Of a stretch of 61,258 nt of DNA, positions 8,670 through 21,464 are shown in pieces. Every line of letters begins with the position of its first letter. The stretch's first letter is position 1. The DNA is taken from positions 1 to 61,258 of the forward strand of contig NZ_JSBW02000016.1 of the NCBI RefSeq assembly GCF_000772705.2, written 5' to 3'. The notes below the pieces were generated by a model. The model did not search any database. It saw nothing but the letters and a program-made list of their open reading frames with translations, and was not told the origin of the DNA. The translations under genes were made by a program, and so were the position numbers. Source of the stretch: Xanthomonas vasicola. Lineage in GTDB: Bacteria > Pseudomonadota > Gammaproteobacteria > Xanthomonadales > Xanthomonadaceae.

Positions 8670-9848
8670 ATGGACTTTCTGACCGAGTGGATCTGGTTTT
8701 TCCTGTTTGTGCCGCTGGCTGCGCTGGGCGGCTGGATCGTCGGGCGTCGAGGCGGTCAGCGTCATGGCGACACTCAGGTCAGTCGTCTTTCCAGCACCTA
8801 TTTCCGTGGGTTGAACTATCTGCTCAACGAGCAGCCGGACAAGGCGATCGAGCTGTTCCTGCATATCGCCGAACTGGACAAGGAAACCTTCGAAACCCAG
8901 GTCGCGCTGGGGCATTTGTTCCGCCGCCGCGGTGAAGTGGACCGTGCGATCCGCCTGCACCAGGGCCTGGTGCAGCGTGGTGACCTGACCGATCAGCAGC
9001 GCGTCCAGGCCCTGCTGGCGCTCGGCGAGGACTATATGAAGTCCGGCCTGCTGGACCGTGCCGAAACGGTGTTCACCGAACTGGCGCAGCTGGACCAGCG
9101 CGCGCCGCAGGCGTTGCGCCATCTGATCGGCATCTACCAGGCCGAACGCGATTGGGAAAAGGCGATCGACAACGCCACCCGCTACGAAGAAGTGACCGGC
9201 GAGCCGATGGGCAAGTTGATCTCGCAATTTGAATGCGAACTGGCCGACCGCAATCGTGGCCTGGGCAAGACCGACGACGCATTGCAGGCAATTGCGCGTG
9301 CCTACCAGGCCGATGGCACCTCGGTGCGCGCCGGCATTCTGGAAGGGCGCATCGAAGCCGAGCGCGGTCACGACGAAGCAGCAGTGCGCGCATTTGAACG
9401 TGCTGCCCGGCATGATCCGGAGTATCTGCCGGAGATCATTCCCGCATTGATGTCCGCCTATCGGCGAGTCGGCGATATCGCGGGTGCGCGCAACTTCCTC
9501 TCGGAGATGACCGAGCACTATCGCGGCATCGCACCGGTGCTGGCGCTGACCCAGTTGATGGAAGCCCAGGATGGCGTGGCGCCTGCGTTGGCCTATCTCG
9601 GCCGCCAGCTCAAGGATCGCCCGTCGGTGCGCGGGGAGTCGGCGCTGATCGACCTTACCCTTGCCGAGGGAAGCGACCCGGTCGGGACGCTGCAGGACCT
9701 CAAGCACATCACCGACCAGCTGCTGGTGCGCAATCCGAGCTATCGTTGCACGCGTTGCGGCTTCGGGGCCAAGACGCATCATTGGCAATGCCCGAGCTGC
9801 AAGGAATGGGGTACGGTCAAACCGCTGTTGAACTACGCGGTGGTCTGA
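8670..9848 (+). CDS. lapB: LPS assembly protein B
   Basis: A 392-residue LapB/YciM protein: one N-terminal membrane anchor (about residues 5-23), then tetratricopeptide helices through about residue 345, then a rubredoxin-like zinc knuckle CTRCG...CPSCKEWG (about residues 364-380). In E. coli it recruits LpxC to FtsH and couples LPS synthesis to transport. The length matches the family (389 in E. coli). Its stop overlaps the ATG of the following sugar-phosphate transferase (ATGA), tying LPS quality control to the downstream envelope-sugar genes. Confidence 0.95.
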   Translation: MDFLTEWIWFFLFVPLAALGGWIVGRRGGQRHGDTQVSRLSSTYFRGLNYLLNEQPDKAIELFLHIAELDKETFETQVALGHLFRRRGEVDRAIRLHQGLVQRGDLTDQQRVQALLALGEDYMKSGLLDRAETVFTELAQLDQRAPQALRHLIGIYQAERDWEKAIDNATRYEEVTGEPMGKLISQFECELADRNRGLGKTDDALQAIARAYQADGTSVRAGILEGRIEAERGHDEAAVRAFERAARHDPEYLPEIIPALMSAYRRVGDIAGARNFLSEMTEHYRGIAPVLALTQLMEAQDGVAPALAYLGRQLKDRPSVRGESALIDLTLAEGSDPVGTLQDLKHITDQLLVRNPSYRCTRCGFGAKTHHWQCPSCKEWGTVKPLLNYAVV

Positions 9849-10816
9849 TGGTGTGGCTGTGGTGCGTGCTGCACCTGCTTGTCGCGGCACTCGGGACCTG
9901 GCTGTTGCGGCGGTATGCCTTGCAGCGCCGCCTGCTTGACCATCCCGGTGAACGGCGCAGCCATCTGGTGGCGACGCCGCGGGGTGGTGGCATGGCGATC
10001 GTGGCGGCGATCTTGCTGGGTTGCGTCGCGGCAAGTGTGCTGTGGCCAGCGGCGCGCTTGATGCTGGGCTGGTTCGCTGCAGGGTTGATTGCAGTGGCCG
10101 GTGTGGGCTGGTGGGACGACCATCGGCCGCTTTCGGCCAGACTGCGGTTTGCGATCCACCTGGCCGCATCGGCCTCGTTGGGTGGCTTGGTTTGGCATTA
10201 CACCGGCAATGTGTGGGATGGGGTGCTGGCTGCTGCGGCGTCGGTGGTGTTGATCAACGTCTGGAATTTTATGGACGGCATCAATGGGCTGGCTAGCAGC
10301 CAGGCGGCGTTGGCTGCCTTCGGTTTTTCGCTGGTGGCGCCAGAGGGATGGTCATGGGCAGGGCTGGCAGTTGCGGCATCGTGCCTGGGATTTGTCCCGT
10401 TCAATTTTCCGCGCGCCCGCATCTTCATGGGCGATGGCGGCAGCGGTGCGCTCGGCTATGTGTTGGCGGCGTTGCTTGCCCTGAACGTGGCGAATGGTCA
10501 GGTGAGCTGGTGGATCAGCTGGCTGCCGTTGACGGCGTTTCTTGTAGACGCCGGCTTCACGCTGCTTGCTCGCATGCTCGCCGGGCAACGCTGGTGGGAG
10601 CCGCATGCTCAGCACGTTTACCAACGTTTGGCGCGTCGGCTTGAGACGCACGTTACGGTAACCAGCGTTTATTTCGCTTTCAGCGTCGCTGCCGTCTGCT
10701 TGTATGCGTTAATTCGTCATGATGCATTTTGGCAGCAGGTGTCCGGAGCTCTGGTTTGGGGCATTGGCGCCACTGCAATCTGGCATTTTCTGCGCGATGG
10801 ACTGCGCAATTCCTGA
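9848..10816 (+). CDS. WecA/WbpL-like sugar-1-phosphate transferase
   Basis: A 322-residue polytopic membrane enzyme of the MraY/WecA (GT4) superfamily that would move a HexNAc-1-phosphate from UDP-sugar to undecaprenyl phosphate, starting a surface glycan. About ten hydrophobic segments are visible. The family motifs are present: DHPGERRSH and TPRGGG near residue 50, NVWNFMDGINGLA with catalytic Asp, RIFMGDGGSGALGY, and the cytoplasmic HAQHVYQR loop typical of WecA/WbpL. The ATG overlaps the lapB stop; the longer open frame inside lapB is rejected. The neighbouring dehydratase and galU support a role in O-antigen or related glycan priming. Confidence 0.9.
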   Translation: MVWLWCVLHLLVAALGTWLLRRYALQRRLLDHPGERRSHLVATPRGGGMAIVAAILLGCVAASVLWPAARLMLGWFAAGLIAVAGVGWWDDHRPLSARLRFAIHLAASASLGGLVWHYTGNVWDGVLAAAASVVLINVWNFMDGINGLASSQAALAAFGFSLVAPEGWSWAGLAVAASCLGFVPFNFPRARIFMGDGGSGALGYVLAALLALNVANGQVSWWISWLPLTAFLVDAGFTLLARMLAGQRWWEPHAQHVYQRLARRLETHVTVTSVYFAFSVAAVCLYALIRHDAFWQQVSGALVWGIGATAIWHFLRDGLRNS

Positions 10817-10829
10817 GTAATGGATTTTT

Positions 10830-12737
10830 ATGATTTCCTGGCGTGACCGTTTGACCAAGGCCCTGCCGCAAATAGCGGTCGTGGTACACGACCTATTGAT
10901 GGTGTGGTTGTGCTGGCAGCTACTGCACGCCGGCCGCTATTCCATGTTACGCGAGGCGCCGAATCTGCCGCTGTGGGACTGGCGCACCGCGGTAGTCCTG
11001 GTGGCGCAGGGTTTGGTGTTCTGGAACATGGGGTTGTACCGCGGACTGTGGCGCTTCGCCTCGGTGCCGGACCTATGGAACATTTTCAAGTCGAGCTTTC
11101 TCGGCTTGGCCGCGATCGTGCTGGCGCTGTCATACGACCGCCTGGATGGCGTGCCGTTGTCGGTGCTAGTGGTCTATCCGTTCGCGTTGTCGGCCATGCT
11201 GGGTACGCCGCGTCTGCTGTATCGCGCTTGGAAGGACTACCAGATCGCACATTCCGGTGACGCCGGGCAGCGCGTGCTGATCCTCGGAGCAGGGCGCGCG
11301 GCCGAAGGCTTGGTGCGAGATCTGCGCCGTACCGGCGCGTTTGTGCCGATTGGTTATCTGGATGACGCCAACAAACTGCATGGCGCCAAGATTCAGGGTC
11401 TCAATGTGCTGGGCAATCTGGATCAAGCCGCCGCGATTGCCAAGGAGACCGCCGCCAAGCTGTTGGTCATCGCGATCCCATCGCTGGATGCTTCCGGCAT
11501 GCAGCGCGTGGTGGCGATCTGCGAAAGCACCGGCCTGCCGTTCCGCATGGTGCCTAAGCTGATCAACGTGCTGGAAGGGCGCTCGCTGCCGGGCGAGTTG
11601 AAGGAGGTCGCGATTGAGGACTTGCTCAACCGCAAGCCGGTCACACCCGACTGGCGGCTCATCCGCGACTGGCTGACCAACAAGACCGTGATGGTGACCG
11701 GCGCCGGCGGTTCGATCGGTTCGGAAGTCTGCCGCCAGTGTGCACGTCACGGTGCGCGCCGGATCGTGCTTTTAGAAATCGACGAGCTGGCCCTGCTGAC
11801 CATTGATTCGGATCTACGTCGGCTATTCCCGGATATCGAAGTGGTGCGCGTGTTGGGCGATTGCGGTGACCCGGCGGTGGTTGCGCATGCGCTGAACACT
11901 GCGACTCCGGACGCGGTGTTCCACGCGGCTGCCTACAAGCAGGTGCCGTTGCTGGAAGAGCAACTGCGCGAGGCGGTGCGCAACAACGTGCTGGCAACTG
12001 AGAACGTGGCGCGCGCCTGCCAGCGTGCACGCATCGAAACCTTCGTCTTCATTTCCACCGACAAGGCGGTCGAGCCGGTCAATGTGCTGGGTGCAAGCAA
12101 GCGCTATGCAGAGATGATCTGCCAGAGCCTGGACGCGCGCGATGCGCCGACGCGCTTCATCACCGTGCGTTTCGGCAACGTGCTGGATTCGGCCGGCAGC
12201 GTGGTGCCGTTGTTTCGCGAACAGATCCGTCAGGGCGGCCCGGTCACGGTGACGCATCCGGATGTGACGCGTTACTTCATGACGATCCCCGAAGCCTGCC
12301 AGCTGGTGATCCAGGCGGCGGCGTCGGCATCGCATGGTGCGATCTATACACTGGATATGGGCGAGCCTGTGCCGATTCGCCTGCTAGCCGAGCAGATGAT
12401 CCGTCTGGCCGGCAAACAGCCGGGCAAGGACGTAGCGATTCTCTACACTGGCTTGCGTCCGGGCGAGAAGCTGCACGAGACGCTGTTCTATTCCGACGAA
12501 GACTATCGTCCCACCGCGCATCCGAAAATTCTCGAAGCCGGCGTGCGCGAGTTCTCGCATGAGCAAGTGTTGCAGCTGGTGACGCGCTTGCGCGAGGCCG
12601 TTAACCGCTATGACATCAACGCGATGGAGACTGTGCTGGGCAGTCTGATGCCGGATTTCGCGGCTGCTCGACGGAAAGTCGACGCGCGATCTGATACGGT
12701 CGTTCCATTCCCCGCACGTGAGGTCAGAAGACTGTAA
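10830..12737 (+). CDS. WbpM/PglF-like nucleotide-sugar 4,6-dehydratase
   Basis: A 635-residue membrane-bound enzyme that would convert UDP-GlcNAc to a 4-keto-6-deoxy sugar for surface glycans. Order: about four N-terminal membrane helices (to about residue 130), a CoA-binding-like Rossmann domain starting with RVLILGAGRAAEGLVRDLRR (about 146), and a CapD/SDR domain with VTGAGGSIGSEVCRQ (about 289) and ISTDKAVEPVNVLGASKRYAEM (about 408). In WbpM/PglF the residue before the catalytic GxxK is usually Met (S-M-K triad); here it is Leu (NVLG). It lies 14 bases after the sugar-phosphate transferase and overlaps galU (TAATG). Confidence 0.9.
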   Translation: MISWRDRLTKALPQIAVVVHDLLMVWLCWQLLHAGRYSMLREAPNLPLWDWRTAVVLVAQGLVFWNMGLYRGLWRFASVPDLWNIFKSSFLGLAAIVLALSYDRLDGVPLSVLVVYPFALSAMLGTPRLLYRAWKDYQIAHSGDAGQRVLILGAGRAAEGLVRDLRRTGAFVPIGYLDDANKLHGAKIQGLNVLGNLDQAAAIAKETAAKLLVIAIPSLDASGMQRVVAICESTGLPFRMVPKLINVLEGRSLPGELKEVAIEDLLNRKPVTPDWRLIRDWLTNKTVMVTGAGGSIGSEVCRQCARHGARRIVLLEIDELALLTIDSDLRRLFPDIEVVRVLGDCGDPAVVAHALNTATPDAVFHAAAYKQVPLLEEQLREAVRNNVLATENVARACQRARIETFVFISTDKAVEPVNVLGASKRYAEMICQSLDARDAPTRFITVRFGNVLDSAGSVVPLFREQIRQGGPVTVTHPDVTRYFMTIPEACQLVIQAAASASHGAIYTLDMGEPVPIRLLAEQMIRLAGKQPGKDVAILYTGLRPGEKLHETLFYSDEDYRPTAHPKILEAGVREFSHEQVLQLVTRLREAVNRYDINAMETVLGSLMPDFAAARRKVDARSDTVVPFPAREVRRL

Positions 12738-13630
12738 TGAGCCAGCGTATTCGCAAGGCAGTATTTCCCGTCGCAGGTCTTGGAACCCGCTTTCTTCCGG
12801 CAACCAAGACGGTGCCGAAAGAAATGCTGCCAATCATCGACAAGCCATTGATTCAGTACGCCGTCGACGAAGCCATCCAGGCTGGTTGCGATACGTTGAT
12901 CTTCGTGACCAACCGCTACAAGCACTCTATCGCCGATTACTTCGACAAGGCTTACGAGCTGGAGCAAAAGCTGGAGCGTGCAGGCAAGCTTGAACAGCTA
13001 GAGCTGGTGCGCAACGCATTGCCGGAGGGTGTCCGTGCCATTTTTGTGACGCAGGCAGAAGCGCTCGGCCTGGGCCATGCGGTGTTGTGTGCCAAGGCCG
13101 TGGTCGGTGACGAGCCGTTCGCGGTGCTGCTGCCGGACGATCTGATGTGGAACCGCGGCGATGCTGCGCTGACCCAGATGGCCGATGTTGCAGAAGCCTC
13201 CGGCGGCAGCGTCATTGCTGTGGAAGATGTGCCGCACGAAAAAACCGCCAGCTACGGCATCGTGTCTACCGATGCATTCGATGGCCGCAAGGGCCGCATC
13301 AATGCGATCGTCGAGAAGCCCAAGCCGGAAGTGGCGCCGAGCAATCTGGCCGTGGTCGGTCGTTACGTGCTGAGTCCGAAGATCTTCGAATTTCTTGAGG
13401 CTACCGGTGCAGGCGCGGGCGGCGAGATCCAGCTGACCGACGCGATCGCCGAGCTGCTGAAGAAAGAGCAGGTCGATGCCTTCCGTTTCGAAGGTCGCCG
13501 TTTCGATTGCGGCGCGCATATCGGCCTGATCGAAGCCACCGTGCATTTCGCGCTCGAGCACGAAAAGCATGGCGGCCCAGCGAAGGAAATCCTGCGCAGC
13601 GCATTGGCTCAGGCTGACGCGCGCGGTTGA
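12737..13630 (+). CDS. galU: UTP-glucose-1-phosphate uridylyltransferase
   Basis: A 297-residue GalU that makes UDP-glucose from UTP and glucose-1-phosphate, a precursor of LPS core sugars and, in Xanthomonas, of xanthan. Signature pieces: AVFPVAGLGTRFLPATK (nucleotide loop), PKEMLPIIDKPLIQYAV, FAVLLPDDL, and VEKPKPEVAPSNLAVVGRY. Length is normal. It is translationally coupled to the dehydratase and closes the cluster at a strong hairpin. Confidence 0.96.
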   Translation: MSQRIRKAVFPVAGLGTRFLPATKTVPKEMLPIIDKPLIQYAVDEAIQAGCDTLIFVTNRYKHSIADYFDKAYELEQKLERAGKLEQLELVRNALPEGVRAIFVTQAEALGLGHAVLCAKAVVGDEPFAVLLPDDLMWNRGDAALTQMADVAEASGGSVIAVEDVPHEKTASYGIVSTDAFDGRKGRINAIVEKPKPEVAPSNLAVVGRYVLSPKIFEFLEATGAGAGGEIQLTDAIAELLKKEQVDAFRFEGRRFDCGAHIGLIEATVHFALEHEKHGGPAKEILRSALAQADARG

Positions 13631-13652
13631 TTGCTGCTTAATTGCTGTTTCC

Positions 13653-13680
13653 ACGAACGACGCCAACTGGCGTCGTTCGT
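13653..13680. terminator. Terminator hairpin after galU
   Basis: A perfect 13-bp inverted repeat (ACGAACGACGCCA and TGGCGTCGTTCGT) starts 22 bases after the galU stop and is followed by CGTTT. The T-run is short, so it may be only partly intrinsic. Confidence 0.65.
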
Positions 13681-13744
13681 CGTTTAGGGGCTCGCCATAC
13701 GGACCGCTGCGCTGGCAGAGCTCGGAATAGCAGGCCACGCGACG

Positions 13745-14087
13745 CGCAGATGCGCACCTAGGTGCAGGCCGATGCCGCGTGCGTACCGCTAGAATCCAGA
13801 CTTTCGAGTCGGCGGTTATCTTCGGCAGGGTCGCGCTGGAGGGGCTGGGGATGGACGAGGGCGAGGCCGGCATGATTTCGCGCCAGATCCGCCGACGCGA
13901 TGCCGAGCGTTTCGAATTGGAGATCGCTGCCGGGGACGCACGCGCCGGAGCCAGGCTGATGTATGGCAACACTTTGCCAGCCACGCCGCGGCCCACACCG
14001 TTCACACGGCCGCGTCGCGGCAGCCGCACGCTCAATCCCGATGCGGTGCCGCAGGCCGAAGAGGCGGAGCCGTCAGGCCGCGACTAA
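13745..14087 (+). pseudogene. Remnant of KefB/KefC C-terminus
   Basis: An open frame (GTG at 13779) encodes FESAVIFGRVALEGLGM, RDAERFELEIA, GARLMYGNTLPATPR and a TLNPDAVP tail. This reads like the extreme C-terminus of a glutathione-gated K+/H+ antiporter (KefB/KefC): the end of the TrkA-N part plus the tail. The codons before it (AHLGAGRCRVRTARIQT) fit the preceding family sequence only in part, as after small indels, and the transporter and most of the TrkA-N domain are missing; galU and its terminator lie directly upstream. I therefore read it as a deletion remnant. An expressed 100-residue orphan is the less likely alternative. Confidence 0.6.
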
Positions 14088-14240
14088 GAGTGGCGCACAG
14101 AGCCACTGCGCACGCACCAGGCAGGCGCGGCCGTTGTCGATGCGGCATGTACCACTCATCCGGCTCGGCTTCTGTGCGCCGCCCTGACCCGCCTGATGAC
14201 TGCTCGCTACTTTTGGCAGCAGCGCGAAGTGATGCTTGCC

Positions 14241-14561
14241 TTAGCCATGCTTACGCTGGGCGGCTGCGAAGGCTTCCAACTGCTCGGGCGTGGCGTCTTT
14301 TTGATGCTGTCGTTTCCACTCGGCAAATGGCATCCCGTAGACCGCCTCGCGCGCTTGTTCCTTGCTCATGGTCTGGCCTTGCGCTTCGGCCGCTTCGCGG
14401 TACCAGTCGCCCAGGCAGTTGCGGCAGAAGCCGGCCAGAATCATCAGGTCGATATTCTGCACATCGGTGCGTTCCTGGTTGAGATGCTGTAGCAGGCGGC
14501 GAAATGCTGCCGCTTCGATGGAAGTGATGCTCGAATCAGTGCGTGATGTGGTGTCGGTCAT
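14241..14561 (-). CDS. DUF1244 family protein
   Basis: A 106-residue DUF1244 protein. The conserved block is intact: AFRRLLQHLNQERTDVQNIDLM, then LAGFCRNCLGDWYREAA and EAVYGMPFAEWKRQHQ. The two cysteines in FCRNCL are conserved in the family and could hold a metal. The extra 18 residues at the front are Ser/Thr-rich. It is divergent from folD with a 50-bp gap. The biological role is unknown. Confidence 0.88.
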   Translation of the reverse strand: MTDTTSRTDSSITSIEAAAFRRLLQHLNQERTDVQNIDLMILAGFCRNCLGDWYREAAEAQGQTMSKEQAREAVYGMPFAEWKRQHQKDATPEQLEAFAAAQRKHG

Positions 14562-14610
14562 GACGGAATCGGGGACAATAGACGGCCTTCGACTCTACAC
14601 CTGACGCCCC

Positions 14611-17167
<2,557 letters not shown>

Positions 17168-17169
17168 CC

Positions 17170-17280
17170 GGGAATGGGGAATTGCGAATCGGGAATCGTA
17201 AGAGCCCGCCGCTCCCTCGTCCGATAGCGGTCGGCGCCGCGTTTGCTGTTGCGATTCCCTCATCCCGATTCTCGATTCCC
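17170..17280. repeat. Heptad-repeat cruciform between guaB and guaA
   Basis: The left arm 17170-17197 is four 7-mers (GGGAATG, GGGAATT, GCGAATC, GGGAATC). The right arm 17253-17280 is four more in opposite sense (GATTCCC, TCATCCC, GATTCTC, GATTCCC). They can pair into a long imperfect stem around 55 bp. The repeat fills nearly the whole space between guaB and guaA and ends 8 bases before the guaA ATG, so it must influence the guaA leader. Confidence 0.75.
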
Positions 17281-17288
17281 GGCTCTCA

Positions 17289-18854
17289 ATGACCAACATC
17301 CATACCGACAAGATCCTCATCCTCGATTTCGGCGCGCAGTACACCCAGCTGATTGCGCGGCGTATCCGCGAGATCGGGGTCTATTGCGAGATCTGGGCGT
17401 GGGATCACGATCCGTCGGAGATTGCCGGCTTCGGCGCCAAGGGCATCATCCTGTCCGGTGGCCCGGAATCGACCACGTTGCCAGGCGCACCGGTGGCGCC
17501 GCAGGAAGTGTTCGATAGTGGCCTGCCGGTGTTCGGCATCTGCTATGGCATGCAGACACTCGCCGCGCAGTTGGGCGGTGCGACGGAAGCCGCAGATCAG
17601 CGCGAATTCGGTCATGCCGAAGTGGATGTGGTGGCGGCCGATGCCTTGTTCGCCGGCCTCACCGATCATGCCGGCGTTGCGCGTTTGAATGTGTGGATGA
17701 GCCATGGCGACCACGTGTCGCAGGTGCCGCCGGGCTTCACCGTTACCGCCACGACCGACCGCATTCCGGTCGCGGCGATGTCCAACGAAGACAAGCGCTG
17801 GTACGGCGTGCAGTTCCACCCGGAGGTGACGCATACCTTGCAAGGCCAGACCTTGCTGCGTCGCTTCGTGGTCGATGTCTGCGGCTGTCAGACGCTGTGG
17901 ACCGCAGCCAATATCATCGACGACCAGATTGCACGTGTGCGTGCGCAGGTGGGCGATGACGAAGTGATCCTGGGCCTGTCCGGCGGCGTCGATTCGTCGG
18001 TGGTAGCCGCACTGCTGCACAAGGCGATCGGCGACAAGCTGACCTGCGTGTTCGTCGATACCGGCCTGCTACGTTGGCAGGAAGGCGACCAGGTGATGGC
18101 GATGTTCGCCGAGCACATGGGCGTCAAGGTCATCCGCGTCAATGCGGCCGATCGCTACTTCGCCAAGCTCGAAGGCGTCAGCGACCCGGAAGCCAAACGC
18201 AAGATCATCGGCAACCTATTCGTGGATATCTTCGACGAAGAATCCAACAAGCTGGCCAATGCCAAATGGCTGGCGCAGGGCACGATTTATCCGGACGTAA
18301 TCGAATCGGCCGGCAGTAAAACCGGCAAAGCGCACGTAATCAAGAGCCATCACAATGTCGGTGGCTTGCCGGAACACATGAAGCTGGGTCTGGTCGAACC
18401 GTTGCGCGAATTGTTCAAGGACGAAGTGCGTCGCCTCGGTGTCGAACTCGGCCTGCCACGCACCATGGTCTATCGTCACCCGTTCCCGGGCCCTGGCCTG
18501 GGCGTGCGCATTCTGGGCGAAGTGAAGCGCGAATACGCCGAACTGCTAGCCAAGGCCGATGCGATCTTTATCGATGAGCTGCGCAAGGCTGATCTGTACG
18601 ACAAGACCAGCCAGGCGTTCGCGGTATTTCTGCCGGTGAAGTCAGTAGGCGTGGTCGGCGACGCGCGTGCCTACGAATGGGTGATCGCGCTGCGTGCGGT
18701 GGAAACCATCGACTTCATGACCGCGCATTGGGCGCACCTGCCGTATGACTTCCTCGGCACCGTGAGCAACCGCATCATCAACGAACTGCGCGGCGTCTCG
18801 CGGGTGGTGTACGACATCTCCGGCAAGCCGCCAGCGACGATTGAATGGGAGTGA
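17289..18854 (+). CDS. guaA: GMP synthase (glutamine-hydrolysing)
   Basis: A 521-residue enzyme that aminates XMP to GMP using glutamine and ATP. The N-terminal class I glutaminase has [11 protein letters not shown] with the nucleophilic Cys and the His/Glu pair in VQFHPEVTH. The ATP pyrophosphatase domain has the P-loop [15 protein letters not shown] near residue 232. The C-terminal dimer domain ends in PATIEWE. Length is normal. It directly follows guaB, but the intervening repeat may separate their translation. Convergent with dabA. Confidence 0.97.
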   Translation: MTNIHTDKILILDFGAQYTQLIARRIREIGVYCEIWAWDHDPSEIAGFGAKGIILSGGPESTTLPGAPVAPQEVFDSGLPVFGICYGMQTLAAQLGGATEAADQREFGHAEVDVVAADALFAGLTDHAGVARLNVWMSHGDHVSQVPPGFTVTATTDRIPVAAMSNEDKRWYGVQFHPEVTHTLQGQTLLRRFVVDVCGCQTLWTAANIIDDQIARVRAQVGDDEVILGLSGGVDSSVVAALLHKAIGDKLTCVFVDTGLLRWQEGDQVMAMFAEHMGVKVIRVNAADRYFAKLEGVSDPEAKRKIIGNLFVDIFDEESNKLANAKWLAQGTIYPDVIESAGSKTGKAHVIKSHHNVGGLPEHMKLGLVEPLRELFKDEVRRLGVELGLPRTMVYRHPFPGPGLGVRILGEVKREYAELLAKADAIFIDELRKADLYDKTSQAFAVFLPVKSVGVVGDARAYEWVIALRAVETIDFMTAHWAHLPYDFLGTVSNRIINELRGVSRVVYDISGKPPATIEWE

Positions 18855-19002
18855 CAACCGGTCTGTCTGACCCACGCGTTTGGCGATCGAAATCGCCGCA
18901 CCGATGAGCTGATCGGGCGGCGTTTCTCCGAGTTCGGTAGTAGATCTTAGGTTCGCCCTCGCCATTGAAGAGCAGAGGGCGCTGGCTGGGCAAGAAGGCG
19001 CT

Positions 19003-21441
19003 TTACGCAGCGGTGGGCGTGCGCTTGCTTTCAGAAGACGCATCACCGAAACACGTCTCCCACTGCAGGTTGCCGATATAACGACGTGCCATGCGGCCTT
19101 CGTCGTCCAGGGCGAAGAGGTGCAACCAGCGGTTGTCGAACAGGGCGCGCACCTGCGGGTGCCGTTCGAGAATCACGGCGATGGCTTCCGGTGGTGCCTC
19201 GATCAGCACTGAGAGCCGCAGTGGTTCATGGATCAACCGTTCGCCGTCATGCACCGACTGCCAGGGCAGCCCAGTGCGCAGGATCCCGCCGTTGCCTTCG
19301 ACCACACCGATGCCGCCGGTGACGTTATGCAGCAGCTTGTTGCCGGCGCCGAAACTCTCCGGTGCGACGGTCGATCCGTAGTACTGCAGGCTGATCCAGC
19401 TGGCGACGACCACCGGTGCTGTCAGGATCAACTCCAGCACGCCGAAGCCTTCGTCGCACCGCCAGTCGTAGTCGTGGAGGAAGGCACGTCCCGCCAGGTC
19501 GCGGCCGGCGCTGCGCGAGCGCGGCGCGGCGATAAAGGCCTGGCATCCTGCAAGCGCCCATTCGGGGCGAATCTCGGCCCAGTCGCGGGCGCGATGTGCG
19601 ATGTCCTGGCCGCGATTGGCGCGAGGCAGGCGCAGGGCGCGCTCCCCGCGTGCCAGCGCACCGGCCGCGGCCAGCCACTGCGTCACCTGGACAAGATCCT
19701 GCGCATGCTCGGGGGAGGGATGGTCGTCGGTGAAGAGCGTCACTGCGTCGGTCGTGGTGTCGTGCAGTGCGGCCAGGAACAACGTGTCCGCGGGAATGAC
19801 GATGCCGTGCTCGGAAAGACCGGCGCGCACTTCTTTGTCGTTGAGCAGCGACGCCAGCAGCCGCGCGTTCACTTCGCCCGAATAGCCGCCGCAGGCGCCG
19901 CAATGCAGTGCGCTGGCATGCGGGTTGTTGACGACCTTGGCGCCATGGCCGGCAATGACGACCAGCCGGGCGAAGTCGCTGGTGAAGGACATTGCCTTGA
20001 GGATGCGCGCGGCCATGGTCAACCGCGTGTCCAGGTCCAGCTCATGCGCCGGGTGCGGCGCGGGATCCATCGGTGTGTGGTGGCGGGCCAGTGCGAGCCC
20101 ATCGCGCAGCAGCTTGGCGATGTAGATCGGGCCGGTTGCTTCGACGAAGGCGAAGGAGGAAATGGCCGCCAGCTTGAAGCGGCCCCAGGCGCGCCTGGCA
20201 CGTGCGGTGATCCGCGCGGTGAGGTCTGCCGCGTTCGCAGCCGGTGTGGCGTCTCCTGCGAAAGTGATGACACCGGGGTTCAGCAGGACGGGCAGGCGCG
20301 CTTCGACCACGTCCGAGGCGAAGCGCCGATGGCCGATGCCAAAGCCGAAGAACCCTGCGAAGCCGAGCGTCGTGATACCGGAATCGAGGCTTTCCAACGC
20401 GCGGCGGAACACTTCCGAGCGCACGTCGATGCAGAAGGCCATTTGCAGCTTTAAGCGGTCGAGCGAGAGCTGCGCCGACGAAGGTGCGGCAAGTACGGTG
20501 TGGAGCTTGCGCTGCGCGGCGCGTTCGGCCGCTTCCTGCAGGATGCTGTCGACAACATCGTCTGAAGATGCAGCGACCGGCTCGGCGTAGGCTGCGATGG
20601 CCGCGTGCCAGCCAGGCACCAGTGCGGAGCCGCCGTTGTGCAACAGTGCGGCGTCCCAGAGCATGCGGATGGCGAGCAGATCGGTGACGCATGCATCGGT
20701 GCCGCCGTTCAACTCCGCCTGCCAGAGCCGATAGCGGGCGACCTGACCCCAGCCGCCGAGTGTGGTGAGCAAGCGGTGGAAATAGCTGTCCAGCGCGTCC
20801 TCGGAAAGACCGAGGCGGGCGACGCAGTCGACGCGCGCGTCTTCGGCAGTGGCGGGTGCATCCGCCACATACTGGGAAAAACCTGCAAGGCCGGCGATTT
20901 CAGGTGTCAGATCGTGGGTCGCGATGATCCGCCATGTACTGTAGGCACCGCCGGATTGGCCGACAGCCCAGAGCGCCTGGCCCTGATCGAAATAGCCGGC
21001 GGCCCAGTGACCGATGCGCTCGTTGACGATGCCGGGCCAGTCGATCGCAGCGACGTCGCGGGCCAGCTCGGCGACCGTCGGGATCGCCTGCGGGGCAGGG
21101 CGTGCGGCTTCGATGGCGTGTTTGAGTGCGGACAAGGTCGGCGGGCGCATCGCGGCCGGCGCGCTCTGCAAGGCCGCCTGCAGATCGCCTTCGGTGATCT
21201 CGCCGGACTGTAGCCGCTCTGCATACCAGGACCGCGGCATGGTGACGGCGATACCGGACGCGCGCCGCAGTCGTGCGGCTGCCATTTCCAGCGGCTCGCC
21301 GGCCTGGCCGAGGAAGGGGTTGACCGCAACGCTCGAGGCGAGCGGCCACAGCGGGGGGATAGCGCGTGCCGCACGCTGCGCGGCGGCGATGATCACAGCG
21401 TGGGAGAGGGACATGGCGGTTGTCGTCGTGGTCATCAGCAT
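19003..21441 (-). CDS. dabA: DAB inorganic-carbon uptake subunit DabA
   Basis: An 812-residue DUF2309/DabA protein, the cytoplasmic carbonic-anhydrase-like half of the DAB (DabA-DabB) energy-coupled inorganic-carbon accumulation complex. The zinc-site residues known from Halothiobacillus (C351, D353, H524, C539) have clear matches: Cys337 and Asp339 in AFCIDVRSE, His499 in [16 protein letters not shown], and Cys514 in HCGACGG; the H-to-C spacing is identical at 15. The start is ATG at 21441 (MLMTTTTT) or 21435. The much longer open frame running back to 22839 is an out-of-frame reading of dabB. Its start lies 23 bases after the dabB stop, so the two form one operon, probably activated by the divergent LysR protein. 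Confidence 0.93.
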   Translation of the reverse strand: MLMTTTTTAMSLSHAVIIAAAQRAARAIPPLWPLASSVAVNPFLGQAGEPLEMAAARLRRASGIAVTMPRSWYAERLQSGEITEGDLQAALQSAPAAMRPPTLSALKHAIEAARPAPQAIPTVAELARDVAAIDWPGIVNERIGHWAAGYFDQGQALWAVGQSGGAYSTWRIIATHDLTPEIAGLAGFSQYVADAPATAEDARVDCVARLGLSEDALDSYFHRLLTTLGGWGQVARYRLWQAELNGGTDACVTDLLAIRMLWDAALLHNGGSALVPGWHAAIAAYAEPVAASSDDVVDSILQEAAERAAQRKLHTVLAAPSSAQLSLDRLKLQMAFCIDVRSEVFRRALESLDSGITTLGFAGFFGFGIGHRRFASDVVEARLPVLLNPGVITFAGDATPAANAADLTARITARARRAWGRFKLAAISSFAFVEATGPIYIAKLLRDGLALARHHTPMDPAPHPAHELDLDTRLTMAARILKAMSFTSDFARLVVIAGHGAKVVNNPHASALHCGACGGYSGEVNARLLASLLNDKEVRAGLSEHGIVIPADTLFLAALHDTTTDAVTLFTDDHPSPEHAQDLVQVTQWLAAAGALARGERALRLPRANRGQDIAHRARDWAEIRPEWALAGCQAFIAAPRSRSAGRDLAGRAFLHDYDWRCDEGFGVLELILTAPVVVASWISLQYYGSTVAPESFGAGNKLLHNVTGGIGVVEGNGGILRTGLPWQSVHDGERLIHEPLRLSVLIEAPPEAIAVILERHPQVRALFDNRWLHLFALDDEGRMARRYIGNLQWETCFGDASSESKRTPTAA

Positions 21442-21464
21442 GGGGGCCTGGCAGGGAGAGAGGG

